The notes: generated by a model from the sequence alone, not told the origin. A stretch of DNA of 64,000 bases from CPC320 sp002684375 (GCA_965662545.1 CBFIHZ010000015.1:20112-84111), one strand, 5' to 3'. Numbered from the stretch's first letter, positions 16,944-26,603 are shown. Translations and numbers: made by a program.

Positions 16944-17732
16944 TCACATTTTACGCCGGCGTTGTGGCGCTTTGCGGCGTGGCTTTGGGGCCTCCTCTTT
17001 GATCTCCAGACCCAATTGATCTCTTAGCACTTTGCGGCGGATTTCTTCGACGGCCCCGGCTTTAAGGGTGTTGAGTTGGAACGGTCCGTAAGAAATCCGG
17101 ATTAGCCGGTTCACCGAAAGGCCAATATCTTGAAGCGCGCGGCGAATCTCGCGATTTTTGCCCTCGCGCAGACTGACCGTCAGCCAGGCATTCGCGCCTT
17201 GCTGTCGGTCAAGCGTCACGGACATGGGTTGAAAATGCTCACCGTCCACTGTTAGCCCTGTGCGCATCGGCGCCAGTTGGGTATCAGTGGGACGCCCATT
17301 TACCCGCACCCGATATTTACGCAGCCACCCCGTGCTTGGCAGTTCCATTTGCCGTTTGACGCCGCCGTCATTGGTCAGCAGCAGCAAGCCTTCTGAGTTG
17401 AGATCGAGCCGGCCAACCGTCATTACGCGCGGCAGCTCTGGTGGCAGTTTGTCATAGATTGTCGGCCGACCTTGTTCGTCGCGGGTGGTGGTTACCAAGC
17501 CGATAGGCTTGTGGTACAGCCACAGCCTTGGCGGTTCAGGCGGGGCCATCGGTTTGCCATCGACAGTGATTTTATCTGCAGCCGTAACATTCAGGGCGGC
17601 GCGGTTGATTCTTTTGCCGTTGACGGCAATGCGCCCGGCTAAAATCATCTTTTCTGCGTCGCGACGGCTGGCGACGCCGGCGCGGGCCAGTACTTTGGCG
17701 ATACGATCGCCGTCAGGGGGTTTTGTATCCAT
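16944..17732 (-). CDS. Ribosomal large-subunit pseudouridine synthase (RluB/RluE-like)
   Basis: A 262-residue RsuA/RluB-family enzyme. An N-terminal S4 RNA-binding domain (DRIAKVLARAGVASRRDAEKMI) is followed by the synthase domain. The catalytic Asp is in MTVGRLDLNSEGLLLLTNDG, and KNREIRRALQDIGLSVNRLIRI is also present. The C-terminal tail is strongly basic (EAPKPRRKAPQRRRKM), as in alphaproteobacterial RluB proteins. It isomerises a uridine in 23S rRNA. It is divergent from tadA. Confidence 0.9.
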   Translation of the reverse strand: MDTKPPDGDRIAKVLARAGVASRRDAEKMILAGRIAVNGKRINRAALNVTAADKITVDGKPMAPPEPPRLWLYHKPIGLVTTTRDEQGRPTIYDKLPPELPRVMTVGRLDLNSEGLLLLTNDGGVKRQMELPSTGWLRKYRVRVNGRPTDTQLAPMRTGLTVDGEHFQPMSVTLDRQQGANAWLTVSLREGKNREIRRALQDIGLSVNRLIRISYGPFQLNTLKAGAVEEIRRKVLRDQLGLEIKEEAPKPRRKAPQRRRKM

Positions 17733-17793
17733 CCTGACCGTCTAGAATAAAATCCTAGCTTGCGAAAGTCGCTTTGACGTCGCAAGACGGGAT

Positions 17794-18243
17794 ATGAGCT
17801 TTCGGTCTTTCATGCATGTCGCGCTTCTCGAGGCGCGCGCGGCGGCGGCCCGCGGTGAAATCCCCGTCGGGGCGGTCGTCGTCGATGCCGCGGGTCAGGT
17901 GGTGGCGCAAGCGGGCAACCGCACTCGCGAATTGAACGATCCTTCGGCGCATGCCGAACTTTTGGCAATCCGTGCGGCCTGTCAGCGTATTGGACAGGAA
18001 CGTCTGGCCAATCACGATCTCTATGTGACGCTTGAACCCTGTCCGATGTGTGCCGGTTTAATCGCTGCGGCGCGTATAAGGCGGCTTTATTACGGGGCGA
18101 CAGATGCGAAATCCGGAGGTGTAGGGCAGGGACCTCGGGTGTTCAGCCATCCGCAAAGTCACCATACCCCAGAGATATTTGAGGGTATAGACGGCGCGGA
18201 ATGCGCCGCCTTACTCAAGGCTTTTTTTAACCGGCTCAGATAG
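17794..18243 (+). CDS. tadA: tRNA(adenine-34) deaminase
   Basis: A 149-residue cytidine-deaminase-fold enzyme that makes inosine at the wobble position of tRNA-Arg(ACG). The zinc site is complete: His and catalytic Glu in SAHAELLAI, and two cysteines in TLEPCPMCAGLI. Its last 8 bases overlap the 3' end of the convergent ileS gene. Confidence 0.94.
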   Translation: MSFRSFMHVALLEARAAAARGEIPVGAVVVDAAGQVVAQAGNRTRELNDPSAHAELLAIRAACQRIGQERLANHDLYVTLEPCPMCAGLIAAARIRRLYYGATDAKSGGVGQGPRVFSHPQSHHTPEIFEGIDGAECAALLKAFFNRLR

Positions 18244-21151
18244 CACTCCGCTCACCCAGAGCTTCGTTGCACCGGGTACAGGTTGCTGGATGGGTGTGGC
18301 CGCCGACATCAGGTAAAATTTTCCAACACCGCTGACATTTCTCGCCCTGTGCATTTTGGAAAACCACGGCAATTGCGGGGTTTTCGGGCAGCCGGAAGGC
18401 TTCGCTAGGGGCGGGCTCGTCGGTGAGGGAGATGGCTGAAGTGATGCAGATATCTTCAAAAGCCACTGATTTTAACGTTGCAAGCATGTTGGCATCACTG
18501 ACATGCACCACCGGTGCGGCCTCAAGGCTGGCGCCAATTACCTTGTCCACACGCTGTACCTCCAGCGCGGCTGTCACCACCCGCCGCGCATTGCGCAAGT
18601 GTGTCCATTTTGCGGCCAGTTCCGGGTTCAGCCAGTCGCGCGGCGTGTCGGGGATATCTGTGAGGTGGATGCTGTTATCATCGCCTGGCCGGCGTTCAAG
18701 CCAGACCTCTTCCATGGTAAAGACCAAAACCGGTGCCAACCATGTGGTTAGACGCTCAAACAGTAATTCAAGCACGCAGCGGGCCGCTCGGCGGGTGGCG
18801 GTGTCGCCGTCACAATAAAGAACATCTTTGCGAATATCGAAATAAAAGGCTGACAGATCGACGGTCGCAAACTGGAACAGAGTTTGGAAAACGCCTTGGA
18901 AATCATAGACGGCATAGCCGGTGCGCACGGTTTCGTCCAATTCGGCCAAACGGTGCAGTACCCATTGCTCCAACTCCGGCATGTCCTTGGGGTCGACGTG
19001 GTCGGCCTTAGTATTATGGGCCAGGGCACCAAGCATGAAACGCATGGTGTTGCGCAGACGGCGATAGCTGTCAGCCACTCCCTTCAGGATCTCAGGGCCG
19101 ATACGCAGGTCGGCGCTATAATCGGATTGAGCGACCCAAAGGCGCAGGATATCGGCACCATATTGTTTGGTCACATCCTCTGGGCTGACGGTGTTACCCA
19201 GCGATTTGGACATCTTGATGCCCTTTTCATCCAGCGTAAAGCCATGGGTCAATACCCCGCGATAAGGTGCGCGGCCCCGGGTACCGCAGGCTTGCAGCAT
19301 TGACGAATGAAACCAGCCGCGGTGCTGGTCGGTGCCCTCAAGATAAAGATCGGCCAGCCCGTCTTGCGAGCCATCTTCGCGGTCGCGCAGCACAAAGGCA
19401 TGGGTCGAGCCTGAATCGAACCAAACGTCAAGTATATCAAATACCTGAACGTAATCTTCGGGCGTAACAAGGCCGGCGAGGAACCGCTCTTTTGCGCCGT
19501 CTTTATACCATGCATCGGCGCCTTCAAGCTCAAAGGCTTCGGCAATACGGGCGTTGACTTCCGCGTTGCGCAGCAAAAAGTCGCGGTCGGTAGGCAGCGC
19601 ACCCTTTTTGGTGAAACAGCTCAGCGGCACGCCCCAGGCGCGTTGCCGGGACAGCACCCAGTCGGGACGGGCGGCAATCATCGAATAGAGCCGGTTGCGT
19701 CCAGTTTGGGGCGTCCAAGTGACCAATTGGTCGATTGAGTTCAAGGCCCGATCGCGGATGGTTTTGCCGTATTGATCCTGTCCGTCATTCACGTCGCGGT
19801 CGATGGCGGCAAACCATTGAGGCGTGTTGCGAAAAATTACCGGCGCTTTGGATCGCCAGGAATGTGGATAGCTATGGGCCACACGACCACGGGCGATGAT
19901 ACCGCCGGCCTCGACCAGCTTTGCGATCACGGCGGTATTTGCTTTACCCTCTTTACCCTTGCGATCGAAAACTTCCAGACCTGCGAAAAAAGGCACATGG
20001 GGCAGAAATTCGCTGGCCTCGCCAACGTTATGGGTCATCCGGTCGGTCCAACCGCGTTGGACAAAACAGTCATAATCGTCGGCACCGTGGCTTGGGGCGG
20101 TATGCACAAAGCCGGTTCCGGCCTCTTCGGTGACGTGATCGCCGTCGATCATTGGAACGTTGTAAGACCAAAAATCATCCAGAGCGGCCAGTGGGTGGGT
20201 GCAGACCGCGCCGGCAAGCTCGTCGCCAGAGACCGTACGCAGGCGGCTAAAGCCCGTCACCCGCGATTTGCTCAGGCACTCTTCGGCCAGAGCATCTGCG
20301 AATAGATAAAGGTCGCCGGGATTGGTCCAGCTTTCGTCTTCGGTCTCGTCGACCTGGTAAAGCCCATAGGAAATTTTTGGATTATAGGCGACGGCCTTGT
20401 TCGACGGGATTGTCCAGGGCGTGGTGGTCCAGATTACCACCCGCGCGGTGGCCAGATCCTCTGCGAGATTGCTCTTGTCTGTTTGAAAGGCAAACGGCAC
20501 CCAGATGGTGTGCGATTTATGCTCATGATATTCGATTTCGGCCTCGGCCAGCGCGGTTTTTTCAACCGGTGACCACATCACTGGCTTTGAGCCTTGATAC
20601 AATGTGCCGGTCATCAAAAACGTCATAAATTCTTCTGCAATCACACGCTCGGCGTGAAAATTCATGGTCAGATAGGGGTTTTCCCATGCACCAGTGACGC
20701 CAAGGCGTTTAAACTCGGCACGTTGGATATCAACCCAGCCCTCGGCAAAGCTGCGACATTCCTGCCGGAAATCCAGCATGGGCACTTCGTCTTTGTTTTT
20801 TCCTTTTTTGCGGTAATTCTCTTCGATCTTCCACTCGATCGGCAGGCCGTGGCAATCCCAACCGGGGATATAGCGGGCATCTTTGCCCATCATTTGTTGG
20901 CTGCGTACCACCATATCTTTCAGGATTTTGTTCAGCGCATGACCAATATGCAAATGTCCGTTAGCATAGGGGGGGCCGTCATGCAGGGTGAAATTTTCGC
21001 GTCCTGTTTTTTCCCGCAGGCGATCATAAATACCTATACGTTCCCAGCGCGCCAGCCAGTCAGGTTCGCGTTTAGGCAGCCCTGCCCGCATCGGAAATGT
21101 GGTTTTTGGCAGGTTCAGCGTGTCTTTGTATTCGGGGATCTGGTCAGACAT
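18236..21151 (-). CDS. ileS: Isoleucyl-tRNA synthetase
   Basis: A 971-residue class I synthetase. The HIGH motif is in GPPYANGHLHIGHALNKILKD and KMSKS is in EKGIKMSKSLGN. The editing domain contains the conserved TTTPWTIPSNKA, and a C-terminal zinc-ribbon (KCQRCWKILPDVG, CTRCNEAL) is present. The start at 21151 (MSDQIPEYKDTLNLPKT) matches the family; the upstream codon at 21220 adds a non-conserved extension. It converges with tadA by an 8-base overlap. Confidence 0.96.
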   Translation of the reverse strand: MSDQIPEYKDTLNLPKTTFPMRAGLPKREPDWLARWERIGIYDRLREKTGRENFTLHDGPPYANGHLHIGHALNKILKDMVVRSQQMMGKDARYIPGWDCHGLPIEWKIEENYRKKGKNKDEVPMLDFRQECRSFAEGWVDIQRAEFKRLGVTGAWENPYLTMNFHAERVIAEEFMTFLMTGTLYQGSKPVMWSPVEKTALAEAEIEYHEHKSHTIWVPFAFQTDKSNLAEDLATARVVIWTTTPWTIPSNKAVAYNPKISYGLYQVDETEDESWTNPGDLYLFADALAEECLSKSRVTGFSRLRTVSGDELAGAVCTHPLAALDDFWSYNVPMIDGDHVTEEAGTGFVHTAPSHGADDYDCFVQRGWTDRMTHNVGEASEFLPHVPFFAGLEVFDRKGKEGKANTAVIAKLVEAGGIIARGRVAHSYPHSWRSKAPVIFRNTPQWFAAIDRDVNDGQDQYGKTIRDRALNSIDQLVTWTPQTGRNRLYSMIAARPDWVLSRQRAWGVPLSCFTKKGALPTDRDFLLRNAEVNARIAEAFELEGADAWYKDGAKERFLAGLVTPEDYVQVFDILDVWFDSGSTHAFVLRDREDGSQDGLADLYLEGTDQHRGWFHSSMLQACGTRGRAPYRGVLTHGFTLDEKGIKMSKSLGNTVSPEDVTKQYGADILRLWVAQSDYSADLRIGPEILKGVADSYRRLRNTMRFMLGALAHNTKADHVDPKDMPELEQWVLHRLAELDETVRTGYAVYDFQGVFQTLFQFATVDLSAFYFDIRKDVLYCDGDTATRRAARCVLELLFERLTTWLAPVLVFTMEEVWLERRPGDDNSIHLTDIPDTPRDWLNPELAAKWTHLRNARRVVTAALEVQRVDKVIGASLEAAPVVHVSDANMLATLKSVAFEDICITSAISLTDEPAPSEAFRLPENPAIAVVFQNAQGEKCQRCWKILPDVGGHTHPATCTRCNEALGERSAI

Positions 21152-21589
21152 TTGGGAACCTTTCAGGGATCGGTCTTGGACAATTCTGGATGGGTTGGCA
21201 GGGGCGGAGGGATGTCTCAAACGCCGAATCCCGGCAGCTCGTCTCGATTAGAGCGCCGGGCATGTAATTCGGTTTATGAAGTTCTTAGCAAAGTTCATAG
21301 GCAGTGCTTATAGGGCGCAGATACGCCGGGGTCCAGACCCTAGCCAGGTTGGATCAGAGTGGAGTGAACGATCGTTTGCAGTTTTGCTCGATTCGCCAAG
21401 TTGGGATCGCAGTCAGGAACTGGGGGGCTGCGCTCTTATCGTATGTTGAATGATATAAAGTGAAGATTTGACTCGATTTATTTTATTTGGTATTTAATTT
21501 ACCAATTATAAGGACTATATGTGCCAAAGAGAAATCAAAGACCATTGTCGTCATAATTTGCGAAAAAGAACGAACTGAAAGAGGATAAA
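21152..21589. other. Intergenic between divergent ileS and the small-protein gene
   Basis: On the ileS side is a hairpin (CCCGGC-GCTC pairing with GAGC-TGCCGGG, one bulged base, 21230-21260). A 16-codon frame (21248-21298, minus strand) with two Ile codons runs into it. It is a weak candidate for a leader, because no ribosome-binding site is visible. The part near 21470-21560 is AT-rich and probably contains the promoter for the rightward pair. Confidence 0.4.
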
Positions 21590-21742
21590 ATGTCTATTTT
21601 TGATGCTTTGCTCTATCCGGGCACTTTGGTGTGTCGCCGTATGGGAATCGACCCCGAAAGCGACCAAGGATTGATTCGATCAATGTTTAACATGTTGATC
21701 TATCTGGTTGTGATTTTATGCGGCCTGTGGGCAGCGATGTAA
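21590..21742 (+). CDS. Small membrane protein (50 aa)
   Basis: A 50-residue protein starting MSIFDALLYPGTLVCRRMG after a good GAGG ribosome-binding site. A polar middle (DPESDQG) is followed by one membrane helix (MFNMLIYLVVILCGLWAAM) at the C-terminus. It ends 2 bases before the internal ATG of the truncated hemoglobin gene, so the two are almost certainly co-translated. I do not recognise the family. Its position suggests a membrane partner or regulator connected with the globin. Confidence 0.65.
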   Translation: MSIFDALLYPGTLVCRRMGIDPESDQGLIRSMFNMLIYLVVILCGLWAAM

Positions 21743-21744
21743 AA

Positions 21745-22161
21745 ATGCTTGAACCGCGGGTAGATATAACACCGCATGAAATCGCCCAAGTCGTTGCGGC
21801 ATTTTATGGGCGGGTACGGCAACACCCGGTTTTGGGACCCATCTTCTTTTCGATCCTGTCGCGTGATGCGAGTATATGGCGTGCACATGAGGAGAAGATC
21901 ACAGAATTTTGGTGTAATGCCATCCTTCATAAAAGCAGCTATTCTGGGAACCCGATGTTGGTCCATAGTGGTATCAGTGCCTTGCAGCCTCACCATTTTG
22001 CGATTTGGCTGGAGCTGTTTGACCAGACGCTGACGCATGTTTTAGGTGAAAAAGCGGCGCAGGATTGGTCGCAATTGGCGCATCGGATCGGCCGGGGCTT
22101 GCGATTAGGTGTTGAGGCTTCACGCAAGCGTGCCGACGCACCGCCTGACCTGCGCTTATAG
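21745..22161 (+). CDS. Group III truncated hemoglobin
   Basis: A 138-residue globin (147 if the ATG at 21718 is used, but that overlaps the small-protein gene). The helices are recognisable: EIAQVVAAFYGRVRQHPVLGPIFF, then WRAHEEKITEFWCNAILH and the proximal-histidine region LQPHHFAIWLELFDQTL. The length and the FYGRVRQHPVLGPIF signature fit group III (Ctb-like) proteins, which bind O2 or NO. A physiological role in NO or oxygen handling is inference. Confidence 0.88.
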   Translation: MLEPRVDITPHEIAQVVAAFYGRVRQHPVLGPIFFSILSRDASIWRAHEEKITEFWCNAILHKSSYSGNPMLVHSGISALQPHHFAIWLELFDQTLTHVLGEKAAQDWSQLAHRIGRGLRLGVEASRKRADAPPDLRL

Positions 22162-22477
22162 GCAGGTCTTGCAAGGGTGTGATCACGCTTGCAGCTGTGG
22201 GGTGTCACCTCGATTGCGCCGAAATTTTTGATAGGGGCCTAGTGAGTAGGGGTCCGCCCATCGATTGCTTTCGTATCGCCAGATAAAACGTCTTGCGTGA
22301 CGTCTCGTATGGAACGCCGCAGCCTGATCAACAGCGACATCGGGGCGGTAAAAGGCCTCTTCTTTAAAGTGTTCCGTCTCGAGTCGCAGTTTGAAGCTTT
22401 TATGACAACGAAAGGTCTGAACCGAACTCAACGGGTGTGCCCCATTTTAGTATACTGGCATCAATACGCTGCGACGT
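22162..22477. other. Intergenic with terminator-like hairpin and a possible small minus-strand ORF
   Basis: Directly after the globin stop is a hairpin, TGCAAGGGTG-TGAT-CACGCTTGCA (22170-22193, 9 of 10 pairs), which may end the rightward unit although no T-run follows. On the minus strand a TTG-started frame (22431 to 22183) encodes a protein-like segment around FIWRYESNRWADPYSLGPYQ. I cannot assign it to a family and do not call it as a gene. Confidence 0.4.
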
Positions 22478-22927
22478 TTAATAGTCGCATTTTCCGGTCA
22501 GCGCGAGTGTTCCGTTGCTCAGGCTCGCTGTGAGGCTTTCCTCATCCACTGGCTGATCCCAGAGGACGTCTGATGTGCCGTAATACAGTATACAATGCCT
22601 GGTGCTGGCCAATTTAGCCGCTTGCAGAGCCCCTGAAACCCCTTGATCTGCGCGCCCGACTTTGACCGCAATCGTCTGACGGTTACGCCGTGTTGATTTC
22701 AGCGAGGTTGGATAATAGTTGCCGTCAAACAGTACCCGGTTTTTCCCAAATCCGCCCCCGTCTTTGCTGCATCCGCCGATGCCAAGGCTCACCGCTGTTC
22801 CAAGAACCAGTATTTTTGCCAATTTCCCTGTGGTTTTAGCTGTGGCGGAAAGATCTGCGCACCATTGCTTTGTGTGCAGCAACGCGGCTGTGTTTCGTTG
22901 CAGGATAAGGTTGATAGGCTTTATCAT
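22478..22927 (-). CDS. Putative lipoprotein, function unknown
   Basis: A frame of up to 149 residues. An internal hydrophobic segment ends in a lipobox-like GTAVSLGIGGC at about residue 53. The real start is therefore probably downstream, close to KTTGKLAKILVLG, although no clear ATG is there. The mature part is small and contains FDGNYYPTSLKSTRRNRQTIAVKVGRA, probably a short envelope domain. No family is recognised. Confidence is moderate for the gene and low for its start. Confidence 0.55.
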   Translation of the reverse strand: MIKPINLILQRNTAALLHTKQWCADLSATAKTTGKLAKILVLGTAVSLGIGGCSKDGGGFGKNRVLFDGNYYPTSLKSTRRNRQTIAVKVGRADQGVSGALQAAKLASTRHCILYYGTSDVLWDQPVDEESLTASLSNGTLALTGKCDY

Positions 22928-23182
22928 TCAGACTGTCCCAATACTTGTTTTAGTGATTTTTTGACTAAAAGTGTGTATCACATCGCGCAGCAAACCGATA
23001 TGTTTGTTTTCTTTTTAGACCTTTGCCTGCTGTTTACGGCATGGATATTTCGATATGGTTGCTGTTTCAGGATGCACCCGTTGGTCAACCAGATACCTTT
23101 CACCCGTCCTATCAAATTAGGTTTGATTTTCAAGGCATGACTCAAACTAACCGGGGCATATAGGTGCCATCTTGTGATAAGG

Positions 23183-24154
23183 CTAAGAGCTGTGGACCAA
23201 TGCTCTGGTAAAGACCGCATTATCCACATTGCCGCCTGAAATAATTGCGATTACCGCAGGTCCCTCAATTTTTTTGGGGTGGAATAGCGCTGCTGCCAGT
23301 GCAACCGCGCCACCGGGTTCGACCACCAGTTTGAGCCTTTGAAATGCCACCGCCATTGCCTGCAGCGCCTCGGTTTCTGTGACCACAAGCCCCGGACCGC
23401 AAAGGCGGTGCATAATTGGAAAGGTCAATTCCCCCGGCTGTGGCGTGACAATCGCGTCACAAAGGCCACCAGCCATTTGTGTGTTGCGCTGGATCTGGCC
23501 GCTGGCAAGAGATCTGGCTGTATCATCAAAACCTTCGGGTTCGCAGGGGCGAGCCCGCAATTCCGGCGCGGACGCCTCAAGTGCCAGCGCGATGCCCGAG
23601 GTCAAGCCACCGCCGCCGCAGCACACCAGCACATCGGCGTTTGTCACGCCGGCGGCTTGGGCCTGTGCGGCCAGTTCTAACCCGATAGTGCCCTGACCGG
23701 CGATCACTTGCGGTTCGTCATAAGGTTTGATCAACGTTAAACCGCGCTGCCGTGATAAGGTGTCACCCAGCGCTTCGCGGCTTTCATTGGCTCGATCATA
23801 AAGCACCACCTCGGCGCCTAGCGCGCGGGTGTTGGCGATTTTTAACTGGGGTGCGTCGGAGGGCATGATAATCACCGCCGGACAGCCATGCTGCCGCGCC
23901 GCCAAAGCAATGCCTTGGGCGTGATTTCCAGAGGAAAACGCAATTACACCTTTTTCCCTCTCGGTCGGGTCCAGCGCGGAAACAGCCGAGAAGGCTCCGC
24001 GATATTTGAAACTACCGGTTTTCTGCAGGCATTCGGGCTTCACCAAGACCTGCCGACCGGCGATTTCATCCAAAAAAGGTGAGGACAGTAAGGGGGTTCT
24101 GACGGCGCGGCCCTCAAGACGTTCAGCGGCTGCGGTGATTAGACCAATATTCAT
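23183..24154 (-). CDS. PLP-dependent threonine/serine dehydratase (or serine racemase-type) enzyme
   Basis: A 323-residue fold-type II PLP enzyme. The PLP lysine lies in KTGSFKYRGAFSA, substrate-carboxylate contacts are in AFSSGNHAQGIALAA, and the glycine-rich phosphate loop is CCGGGGLTSG. It lacks the ACT-like regulatory domain of biosynthetic IlvA. It is therefore a catabolic-type threonine dehydratase, serine racemase or hydroxyaspartate ammonia-lyase, and sequence alone does not separate these. Confidence 0.88.
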   Translation of the reverse strand: MNIGLITAAAERLEGRAVRTPLLSSPFLDEIAGRQVLVKPECLQKTGSFKYRGAFSAVSALDPTEREKGVIAFSSGNHAQGIALAARQHGCPAVIIMPSDAPQLKIANTRALGAEVVLYDRANESREALGDTLSRQRGLTLIKPYDEPQVIAGQGTIGLELAAQAQAAGVTNADVLVCCGGGGLTSGIALALEASAPELRARPCEPEGFDDTARSLASGQIQRNTQMAGGLCDAIVTPQPGELTFPIMHRLCGPGLVVTETEALQAMAVAFQRLKLVVEPGGAVALAAALFHPKKIEGPAVIAIISGGNVDNAVFTRALVHSS

Positions 24155-24194
24155 GGGGAATCTTTTACCTTTGAAAGCGAGACGCGTCGCGTGT

Positions 24195-24884
24195 TTACAA
24201 CGAGGGTATTAAATTAGGAATCGGGCGCAGATCGTTAAGGACATGGCGCGGCCTCCAGGGTAGGCGATCGATCGGGTCGTTGTTTCGATTGACCCACGCG
24301 GTGGTAAAGCCATAGCCCGTAGCGGCTGCAGCGTCCCAGCCGTTGGAAGAAACAAACAAAACCTCATCCGAGCAGCAATTGAACCGTGCCGCAACCAGAT
24401 CATATACCGCTGCCGCGGGTTTGAAGATACCAACGGATTCGACTGATAAGACATCGTCAAGTACCGCTTCTAACTCGGCCGATCGCACGGCGCCTTGCAA
24501 CATTTCAGGCGATCCGTTCGATAAAATCGCGGTGTTGAGGCCAGCAGTTTTGAGGTGTGACAAAACTGTGGGGACTTCGGGATAAGCCGATAATTCCCAA
24601 TAGAGCGCCAAGAGGCGTTCGCGCAAGGGAGCATCGTTTTCTAGTTTGTTTGCTTCAAGCGCCCAGTCAAGGCCATCTTGGGTAACCTGCCAAAAATCTG
24701 TGTGCGCTCCGGTCACCGCGCGCAGCCAAGTATATTGTAATTGCTTAAGCCGCCAATCTTCGGCCACTTTTGGCCAATGTGGCGTGAAGCTTTGATAATC
24801 GGGTTCTGCGGCGGCTTGGCGGGCGGCGGCAGCGACATCAAACAAGGTGCCATAGGCGTCGAAAATACAGGTGGTGATGGGCAT
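24195..24884 (-). CDS. Haloacid dehalogenase, type II
   Basis: A 229-residue HAD-superfamily protein of the L-2-haloacid dehalogenase type. The nucleophile Asp is in CIFDAYGTLFDV, the second motif is AILSNGSPEML, and the SSNGWDAAAATGYGFTTAWVNR segment is the dehalogenase form of motif III/IV. It would hydrolyse short 2-haloacids to hydroxyacids, fitting a marine bacterium, though activity is inferred. Confidence 0.9.
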   Translation of the reverse strand: MPITTCIFDAYGTLFDVAAAARQAAAEPDYQSFTPHWPKVAEDWRLKQLQYTWLRAVTGAHTDFWQVTQDGLDWALEANKLENDAPLRERLLALYWELSAYPEVPTVLSHLKTAGLNTAILSNGSPEMLQGAVRSAELEAVLDDVLSVESVGIFKPAAAVYDLVAARFNCCSDEVLFVSSNGWDAAAATGYGFTTAWVNRNNDPIDRLPWRPRHVLNDLRPIPNLIPSL

Positions 24885-25004
24885 GGGTGCTCTCCTCAGG
24901 CCGTGTCACTGTGACATGGCGGTCGCCTGTACAAAAGCAAAAACAGTCATACCTTTTGCACAAACCGCCAGAGGTTGACCCGGGCGGCCCGACGGCCTGT
25001 CGCT

Positions 25005-26000
25005 CTAATTGGTGTCGATCTGCAGCAGAACCGCGCCAGAGCGCTTTCCAGCCTCGACGGCGGCATGTGCCGCCCCACAGTCTGAGAGCGCGAAACGCGC
25101 ATGGATATCGGGCTTCAAGGCCCCATCCATAAAGGCTTGGTGCAGGTGCGCAATGGCAAGTTTGCGCTGTTCCCAAGGCAGGCAATAGATCAACACAATG
25201 TCTAAAGTGATGGCGCGGAAAAGATACGCACCGAAAGAAAAACGTGGCGACATATCAAGCGCTGACCCATAGGCTGCGATCGTACCGTTGGTTTTTACCA
25301 CCCGCCCCAGCAGGTCGGCGTTGCGACCAAACTCGACCTCGACGGCACGGTCTACGCCGTTGCCTTGGGTGGCTTCATTGATCTGTGTGGCCAGATCTGG
25401 GCTGGCATAATCAAACACCGCATCAGCGCCTGCGGCGCGCACGCGGTCGAACCCCTCGGGTGCGGCGGTCGCGATTATTTTTGCCCCGCCCCATTTGGCC
25501 AGTTGCACTGCGTTATGGGCCACTGCTCCCGCGCCACCACTGATCAACAGGGTCTGACCTGCGATCTCGCCACCTCCGAATACACAATGTGCGGCTGTCA
25601 GCCCGGGAATACCCAGTGTGGCCCCAGCGTCGAAACTCATTTCGTCAGGCATTGTCACGGCCTGTTCGGAATCTAGCGCGATATAGTCTGCCGCAGTGCC
25701 GTAAGCGCGCTGCCATTGACCATTCCAGATCCACACCCTTTCACCAACACGGTGCGGATCAATCCCGTCTCCGACCGCTTCGATAATGCCGGAGCCGTCG
25801 CTATGCGGGATGACTGTTTCAAACGCAGGTTTTGTGATCCCAGGTCGCGTGCCAGCGCGTGCTTTGACATCAGACGGGTTGACCCCCGAGCGCATCAAAC
25901 GCACCAATACTTGCCCTGACGCGGGGGTGGGCATCGGCATATCGATTGATTTCAAAACATCCCTTGCGGTGCCAAACACCGAATATCCAATGGCCTTCAT
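25005..26000 (-). CDS. NADPH:quinone reductase-like zinc-independent MDR protein
   Basis: A 331-residue medium-chain dehydrogenase/reductase. The catalytic half begins MKAIGYSVFGTARDVLKSIDMP. The nucleotide-binding half contains GQTLLISGGAGAVAHNAVQLAKWGGAKIIAT. The structural and catalytic zinc ligands of alcohol dehydrogenases are absent, so it belongs to the quinone oxidoreductase branch. The substrate is unknown. Confidence 0.88.
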   Translation of the reverse strand: MKAIGYSVFGTARDVLKSIDMPMPTPASGQVLVRLMRSGVNPSDVKARAGTRPGITKPAFETVIPHSDGSGIIEAVGDGIDPHRVGERVWIWNGQWQRAYGTAADYIALDSEQAVTMPDEMSFDAGATLGIPGLTAAHCVFGGGEIAGQTLLISGGAGAVAHNAVQLAKWGGAKIIATAAPEGFDRVRAAGADAVFDYASPDLATQINEATQGNGVDRAVEVEFGRNADLLGRVVKTNGTIAAYGSALDMSPRFSFGAYLFRAITLDIVLIYCLPWEQRKLAIAHLHQAFMDGALKPDIHARFALSDCGAAHAAVEAGKRSGAVLLQIDTN

Positions 26001-26018
26001 GTCGGTGCTGCTTTCGGC

Positions 26019-26444
26019 TTAATTTGTAAGTCTCTTGCGCAGGCGTATGACCACATCTACTTTTGCAATCTCCATCCCGGCCGGGGCTTCGGGTAAGTTC
26101 GCAATGTCGAGTTGATCAGCCGGAGCATCCGTCAGTCGACCTTCGTCTTCCCAAAAGAAATGCGGGTGGTCATGTGTTTTAGTGTCAAAGTAACTTTTCG
26201 ACCCGTCAACGGTAACTTCCTGCATTAAACCGGCCTCGCAAAAGGCTTTCAAAGTGTTGTATACGGTTGCCAAGGAAACGCTGTCACCATGTGATTGCAC
26301 CGCCTCGTGTAGGCTTTCTGCCGTCACATGCCGATCGTTCCCGTCCCCAACCAGCACTGTGGCAAGCGCCAGTCGTTGTCGCGTTGGCCTCAGGCCGCCA
26401 CGTATCAGCCAGTCAGTGCCTAGATTTGTTCTCGGTGCTGTCAT
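26019..26444 (-). CDS. irr: Irr-type Fur-family iron response regulator
   Basis: A 141-residue Fur-superfamily regulator. The N-terminal winged helix is GLRPTRQRLALATVL and the recognition helix is SVSLATVYNTLKAF. The C-terminal dimer domain contains FDTKTHDHPHFFWED, which resembles Irr rather than canonical zinc-rich Fur. Irr represses iron-dependent genes under iron limitation and is sensed through haem. Its position divergent to fabA is the conserved arrangement in Rhodobacterales. No strong iron control element could be confirmed by eye in the 160-base gap. Confidence 0.85.
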   Translation of the reverse strand: MTAPRTNLGTDWLIRGGLRPTRQRLALATVLVGDGNDRHVTAESLHEAVQSHGDSVSLATVYNTLKAFCEAGLMQEVTVDGSKSYFDTKTHDHPHFFWEDEGRLTDAPADQLDIANLPEAPAGMEIAKVDVVIRLRKRLTN

Positions 26445-26603
26445 TGCTCTCGCCGGTTTTCGCTCTAACCTCCCTTATAAAGCCCGAAGGTAGCAATTAT
26501 CAATTGAAATCGGCATGGCAGGTTGCCGCATTGTTTAAAGCACGACCCTTGCATGCAGGTTTCGCCCAATGCTAGAGGGGATAAAACCCCGTTTGAGGAA
26601 TGT

